This document shows, in pieces, positions 39,993-44,052 of a stretch of DNA of 44,052 nucleotides. This stretch comes from Salinivirgaceae bacterium. GTDB taxonomy: Bacteria; Bacteroidota; Bacteroidia; Bacteroidales; SZUA-534. Where the stretch lies: the NCBI GenBank assembly GCA_027858735.1, contig JAQICC010000330.1:1-44052 (forward strand), written 5' to 3'. The notes beneath the pieces were generated by a model that had not been told where the DNA came from, searched no databases, and saw only the letters and a program-made list of their open reading frames with translations. Within the stretch, counting starts at the first letter, position 1, and the number at the start of each line of letters is the position of its first letter. Position numbers and translations under genes: made by a program.

Positions 39993-41171
39993 CTTCTTTT
40001 TCGGCTTATAAAGCGCCTCATGTGTTTCTTTAATCATCTCTTTTAGTGGAATACCTTCAGGACAGCGACTCATATCAATTTGTTCAATTTTTCCATTTAA
40101 TGGGAAAGCTCCGGGGAACCAAGTATCGCCCTCAACAAACATATTGTAACGGTATTCTCCAAATTCCTTCATATCAAAGCATTTAAGTAATGTTCTGAAA
40201 CGAAGAATCTCTGGAATATTTATTCCTGACGGATCGTTATACATTCCGTGGCCTTCATAAGTTGCAAAAGGAATTTTTAACTTCTCTGCATCCAAATGGT
40301 GTTTTATTAATTCATCTTGAGGATTCATGGGAACCGAAGTTGGAAATATGCCGTTTAAATCCTCAAATGATGAAGTTACCGGCAAACCAAAAGTTAAGGT
40401 ATGAATGGCTGAATTTCCTAAACAAAACCTTGCATTCCATTGCGATGGTGAAAGGGGTGCTGTTAAATCTTTCAATTTCTGTGGTGGTGTTCCAAGCTTT
40501 CCACCTTTATCATTAGGAGAAATAATAAATACTCCCATATCTTTGGTTTCGGCTAAATCAATGGCCGCTTTATTACGCTGAAAAGTATAATAGTAATGCA
40601 GATTTACAAAATCAAACAGGTCTGTTTCAATAGCTTTTATAATCGCTTCTAGTGGCCCATGCGTGCTAAATCCAACATGTTTAATTACGCCTTGTTCTTT
40701 AAGTTTTAGTAAAGCCTCAACGGAACCCCCTTTTACACATTGCTTATTTACAATATCAACCGTATTCATGCCATGCCATGCATAAAAATCGAAATAATCG
40801 GTTTTTAATGTTTTCAATTGTTCTTCAATCAATCGGTAGGTATCATCAGCTGTTTTTGGATCTCCTTTTGTCATTAAATAATAGGAGCTTCTATCAACTT
40901 TTAAAACATCGTTTAAAGCAATCCCATAGGCCGTCTCGCTTTTTTTGTAACCGTAGGCTGTTTCAATATGGTTAATTCCTTGAGCAAAAGCTTTTTTTAT
41001 AGAATCAACAACTTGCTCTAAGGTGTCATCAGGAATTTCATGTCTTGGGTCTGTCCAACCATGTTTGAAACGCATGCCACCAAGAGTAATTACACTTAGT
41101 TTCTTTTCAGTTTTTCCAAAACGGCGGTATTCCATTTTGGGTTGGTATATACTTAAATTGTTAAAATCCAT
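39990..41171 (-). CDS. Aldo/keto reductase family protein
   Basis: The start is taken at ATG 41171 (MDFNNLSIYQPKMEYRRFGK), not the TTG two codons earlier. The protein is about 393 residues with an aldo/keto reductase barrel: LGGMRFKHGW, HIETAYGYKKSE (the catalytic Asp position is Glu, Tyr kept), YLMTKGD (Lys), YAWHGM (His). NAD(P)H-dependent carbonyl reduction is expected. The C-terminal 110 residues resemble the extension of bacterial AKRs that carry Fe-S clusters, but only one Cys (RCPEGIP) of the usual CxxCxxC...CP pattern is left. Substrate unknown. The stop codon lies in the adjacent repeat. Confidence 0.88.
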   Translation of the reverse strand: MDFNNLSIYQPKMEYRRFGKTEKKLSVITLGGMRFKHGWTDPRHEIPDDTLEQVVDSIKKAFAQGINHIETAYGYKKSETAYGIALNDVLKVDRSSYYLMTKGDPKTADDTYRLIEEQLKTLKTDYFDFYAWHGMNTVDIVNKQCVKGGSVEALLKLKEQGVIKHVGFSTHGPLEAIIKAIETDLFDFVNLHYYYTFQRNKAAIDLAETKDMGVFIISPNDKGGKLGTPPQKLKDLTAPLSPSQWNARFCLGNSAIHTLTFGLPVTSSFEDLNGIFPTSVPMNPQDELIKHHLDAEKLKIPFATYEGHGMYNDPSGINIPEILRFRTLLKCFDMKEFGEYRYNMFVEGDTWFPGAFPLNGKIEQIDMSRCPEGIPLKEMIKETHEALYKPKKK

Positions 41172-41389
41172 TTTCAAAAATTTTGGTAAAGATATAATTT
41201 CATTGTAGTTATTAAAAGCATCAGACAGGTTCCTTTAGCAAATGTTATAAGTGAGTATTTTTAAGCAATGAATTGGTAAAAATGGAGGCAGGTATTAGGT
41301 GATTATTGACATCCGTTTTTAAGTTAAAAATTAGCCTGCCTAGAAATTTAGTATTTACTTTGCCTTCCTATTTATAAACATTATTAAAG

Positions 41390-42571
41390 ATGCTGTTTGA
41401 GTCGTGGATATTTGGGTTGATAATAATGATGGTGGCATCGGTAATAATTGCCAAGGCAAGTAATATTTTTGAATTAGCTACCGATTACCTTGGTAGAAAC
41501 ATGAATGATGGGGTTAAGGGATTGACCTTAAATGCCATTGGATCATCATTCCCTGAGCTTTTAACCACGGTGTTTTTTCTGGCATTTGCTACTCAAGAAA
41601 ATTTGGGTCGTGATTTAGCGGCAAGCATAGGAGGTAATGCAGGATCTGCAATATTTAACTGTATTGTAATACCCATGCTCGTTATTCAAGTAGTATTAAT
41701 GCTAGGTGTTAAGGATTTTAATATATCTAGAAAAGTGGTGCTACGTGACGGTATTTTTTTAATTCTTGCCGAAATACTTTTACTCGTAATTTTGTCGAGC
41801 AATTACATAACCCATTGGCACGGTTGGATTCTCACAAGTTTTTATGTACTCTATATATTTTATGCCTTAAAAACTATGAAAAAAGGTGAAGGCGATAATG
41901 AAATTGATGGCATGCATTTTGAAAAGAATAAGTGGTTCACACAATATTTATTTAAAAAAGAAGATGGAAAAACGGCTCGTGGTTGGGCCCTATTATGGCT
42001 AGCTATAATAATTATTGGACTTGCATGTGCCGGATTGGTTGAAGGATGTAAAATGATTGCTGATGCTTTGACCATAAATCCTATTTTTGTAGCTTTAATA
42101 TTAGTGGCAGCGGCAAGTAGCATACCCGATACAATTATATCAATTAAAGATGCACGAAAAGGAAATCATAGTGATGCACTGTCGAATGTTTTGGGTTCAA
42201 ATATTTTCGATATTACCATTAGCATTGGATTGCCCTTAGCTATTTACCTAATAGTTACAGGACAAAAAATTAATTTTGCTACAGATGGACCAACAATTAT
42301 TGATATACGTGTTGTTCTTTTATTAGCCACTTTTGTTACCATTTTAATTTATCTGTTTAGCAAGAAAATAACCAATTTCCATGTGGGTTTATTATTAGGC
42401 TTGTACCTATTATTTATTCTGTATGCAATTGGAGCAGCACAATACAACGCCGGTAGCGACGCATTTTTGGCTAAAATATCGGGTAGTTTTGTCGAATATC
42501 TTCGACAACCCGGCGGATTAAACGATATTTTGCAAAAAATGTCGAATGCTATAGGTCAAGGATGGAGATAA
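41390..42571 (+). CDS. Sodium/calcium exchanger family (CaCA) membrane protein
   Basis: The 393-residue protein has about 10-11 TM helices and two alpha-repeats: LTLNAIGSSFPELLTTVFFL in the first half and AAASSIPDTIISIKDARKGN with NVLGSNIFDITISIGLPLAI in the second. The family exchanges Ca2+ (or another cation) against Na+, K+ or H+. The first repeat reads GSSFPEL and the second ASSIPDT, where GTSxPEL is common, so ion choice may differ. A 70-residue hydrophilic C-terminal stretch follows the last helices. It is followed 28 bases later by a small membrane protein gene, probably co-transcribed. Confidence 0.88.
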   Translation: MLFESWIFGLIIMMVASVIIAKASNIFELATDYLGRNMNDGVKGLTLNAIGSSFPELLTTVFFLAFATQENLGRDLAASIGGNAGSAIFNCIVIPMLVIQVVLMLGVKDFNISRKVVLRDGIFLILAEILLLVILSSNYITHWHGWILTSFYVLYIFYALKTMKKGEGDNEIDGMHFEKNKWFTQYLFKKEDGKTARGWALLWLAIIIIGLACAGLVEGCKMIADALTINPIFVALILVAAASSIPDTIISIKDARKGNHSDALSNVLGSNIFDITISIGLPLAIYLIVTGQKINFATDGPTIIDIRVVLLLATFVTILIYLFSKKITNFHVGLLLGLYLLFILYAIGAAQYNAGSDAFLAKISGSFVEYLRQPGGLNDILQKMSNAIGQGWR

Positions 42572-42599
42572 TTTTTTACATTTAGTAAAAGTTTCGTTT

Positions 42600-43205
42600 A
42601 TGCTACGATCATTTTCTACCATTTACACATTTATAATTCAAGCAACTGTTGCTGGATTTGGTCTTGTTTTTACAGGCTTATGTATGTTGCTTGTTTATTT
42701 ATTTTTTGATAATGTTTTATGGTATATTCCATTTTTTATTGCAGGTATATTAATTAGCATTCTGGTAGGATCGTATTTGTCAGTAGTACTTTCTATCCCG
42801 TTTAAACTTCCTCAACAATTTGATAAGCTTAAAAACAAAGTTGCTTTAGGCCATTATTCAAACTTGCAAGCCTTTCAAGAAGATATTGCCGATTTTATGC
42901 TAACCTTTTTTAACTTTATTGGTGCCGATATTGAAGGTGGCAAATTTCACTTTACGGATTGCAAAGCCACAATTAAGCCTTGCAATGTAGATTTTGATGC
43001 TTTAACGGAAACGTCGTTTAGAAATAACAAAGCAAAAATCAATGGAAATTACAAGGCTTTTCATGTGCCCATTCATCTTGGATCAGAAAAATTGGGGTAT
43101 ATTATAATAATTACAAAGGGGTATACAATCCCAATATTTTACGCTATCCTTCAGGACTTTGAGAACTATTATTTAGATGATCAGATTAAGTGTTTTGTGA
43201 AGTAG
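42600..43205 (+). CDS. Two-TM membrane protein of unknown function
   Basis: The 201-residue protein has two strong TM helices at ~12-36 (IIQATVAGFGLVFTGLCMLL) and ~41-66 (LWYIPFFIAGILISILVGSY), then a cytoplasmic domain of about 135 residues with alternating beta/alpha pattern and two Cys (DCKATIKPC). No family is recognised. It follows the cation exchanger by 28 bases, so a joint role in ion handling is possible but unproven. Its last 20 bases overlap the end of the potassium-channel-like gene on the opposite strand. Confidence 0.7.
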   Translation: MLRSFSTIYTFIIQATVAGFGLVFTGLCMLLVYLFFDNVLWYIPFFIAGILISILVGSYLSVVLSIPFKLPQQFDKLKNKVALGHYSNLQAFQEDIADFMLTFFNFIGADIEGGKFHFTDCKATIKPCNVDFDALTETSFRNNKAKINGNYKAFHVPIHLGSEKLGYIIIITKGYTIPIFYAILQDFENYYLDDQIKCFVK

Positions 43206-43959
43206 GGTTACTCGTTTGATCTTCAAAGTTACTTCCGCAATAGCGGCAAAAACTTGAATCTTTTTCGTGACCTTCTTTTAAACATTCCTGACAAACTATT
43301 GTGTTGTCATTATTTGGCGTGTTTGTTCTTGAGCGTCCCATTTCGGCACTTACAATTCCGGTTGGTACTGCTATAATTGCATAACCTAAAATCATTATAA
43401 AGCTGGCAATCATTTGGCCTACAGTTGTTTGTGGTACAATATCGCCAAAGCCTACTGTCGTAATCGTTACAATAACCCAATACATGCTTCGTGGTATGCT
43501 ATCAAATCCATTTTGTTCGCCCTCAACTAAATACATTACGGAACCAACCACTATAATTATCATTAAAACGGCATATAAAAAAATACTTATTTTAACGCGG
43601 CTAGCTTTAAGTGCGCTTATCAGATAATTACTTTCATTAATATATCTATTGATTTTTAGTATGCGGAAGATTCTTAGTAATCGAAGTGCGCGAATTACCA
43701 TTAAACCATGTGTACCCGATATAAATAATCCTATATATGAAGGCAAAAAGGCAAGAAAATCAATGATGCCGAAAAAGCTAAAAACAAATTTTAAAGGATG
43801 ACGAACTACCCATAAGCGAATTAAATATTCAATGGTAAAAACGATGGTAATTATCCACTCAAGGTACTTGAAAAACAAACCAAAGTTTTTTTGTAAGCTG
43901 TTTACACTTTCAAGCATAACAGAAAGAATACTTATAATAACTGAAGTTTCGGACTTCAT
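43186..43959 (-). CDS. Voltage-gated-type potassium channel with C-terminal zinc ribbon
   Basis: The start is taken at ATG 43959 (MKSETSVIISILSVMLESVN). The 257-residue protein of the 6-TM ion channel family has a short S1, S4 with spaced arginines (VIRALRLLRIFRILKINRY), pore helix and selectivity filter TITTVGFGD (K+ type), and S6 ending IIAVPTGIVSAEM. After S6 comes a linker and a four-Cys zinc ribbon (CQECLKEGHEKDSSFCRYC), which is not a standard RCK/KTN or cNMP gate. It would form a tetrameric inner-membrane channel. It converges with the two-TM gene with a 20-base overlap of coding ends. Confidence 0.9.
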   Translation of the reverse strand: MKSETSVIISILSVMLESVNSLQKNFGLFFKYLEWIITIVFTIEYLIRLWVVRHPLKFVFSFFGIIDFLAFLPSYIGLFISGTHGLMVIRALRLLRIFRILKINRYINESNYLISALKASRVKISIFLYAVLMIIIVVGSVMYLVEGEQNGFDSIPRSMYWVIVTITTVGFGDIVPQTTVGQMIASFIMILGYAIIAVPTGIVSAEMGRSRTNTPNNDNTIVCQECLKEGHEKDSSFCRYCGSNFEDQTSNPTSQNT

Positions 43960-44052
43960 AATACTCAAACAATCAGAATGTTATAAATTAAATTAGTTGC
44001 AAAAAAGGTTGCATATTGCATTGTAAATTGTTATCTTTAAGATAGTTACAAC

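Overview
The window looks like a chromosomal segment of a Bacteroidota, most likely a free-living Bacteroidales/Marinilabiliales-type bacterium. The pointers are low GC, two proteins with C-terminal type IX secretion (Por) sorting domains, a DUF6155 protein, an HU-CCDC81/SPOR membrane protein, an RprX/RprY-like two-component pair, and several upstream boxes matching the Bacteroidetes -7 element TAnnTTTG. Rubrerythrin and a flavin reductase-rubredoxin fusion suggest an anaerobic or microaerophilic lifestyle. No rRNA, tRNA, CRISPR array, IS transposase or prophage was seen.

Layout. 1-5 kb: the 3' part of an NlpC/P60 endopeptidase, a histidine kinase/response regulator pair, DUF6155, and a secreted SMP-30/gluconolactonase-like protein. 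5-10 kb: two GH3 glycosidases (a NagZ-like lipoprotein and a xylosidase/glucosidase with a PA14 insert) flanking a frameshifted remnant of a sialidase N-terminal domain. 10-19 kb: a tandem-duplicated SiaB-like ATPase/kinase, an orphan radical SAM enzyme, rubrerythrin, flavin reductase-rubredoxin, acyl-ACP thioesterase, aspartase fused to a cyclic-nucleotide-binding-like domain, an EamA transporter and a decayed kelch gene. 19.5-22.8 kb: an ECF sigma operon (sigma, membrane anti-sigma candidate, DUF4097-type protein, outer-membrane barrel). 22.9-28 kb: an acyl-carrier-protein-like protein whose carrier serine is Asp, a two-TM protein, a secreted NHL protein, an S41 lipoprotein protease, a barrel protein, and a porin-like pseudogene. 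28-34 kb: DEAD-box helicase, class III nucleotide cyclase, a YedF-type DsrE protein, then surface-polysaccharide genes (glycosyltransferase, CpsB-type phosphatase, rfbB). 34-44 kb: HU-CCDC81/SPOR protein, metG, LD-carboxypeptidase/yraN/comF, aldo/keto reductase, a cation exchanger and a potassium-channel-like protein with a zinc ribbon.

The most unusual signals are (i) dispersed intergenic hairpin-forming repeats in at least three families, some of which supply stop codons or sit in leaders of neighbouring genes; (ii) the ACP-like protein with Ser replaced by Asp at the phosphopantetheine site; (iii) a cNMP-domain/aspartase fusion in the same window as a nucleotide cyclase; (iv) a two-copy fused SiaB-like protein; (v) a perfect 19-bp inverted repeat just upstream of a sigma-factor gene that has no ATG start; and (vi) three decaying genes, two of which carry single-base losses in homopolymer runs. 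I see no single large unknown system. The candidates are mostly unusual domain states and a repeat landscape.
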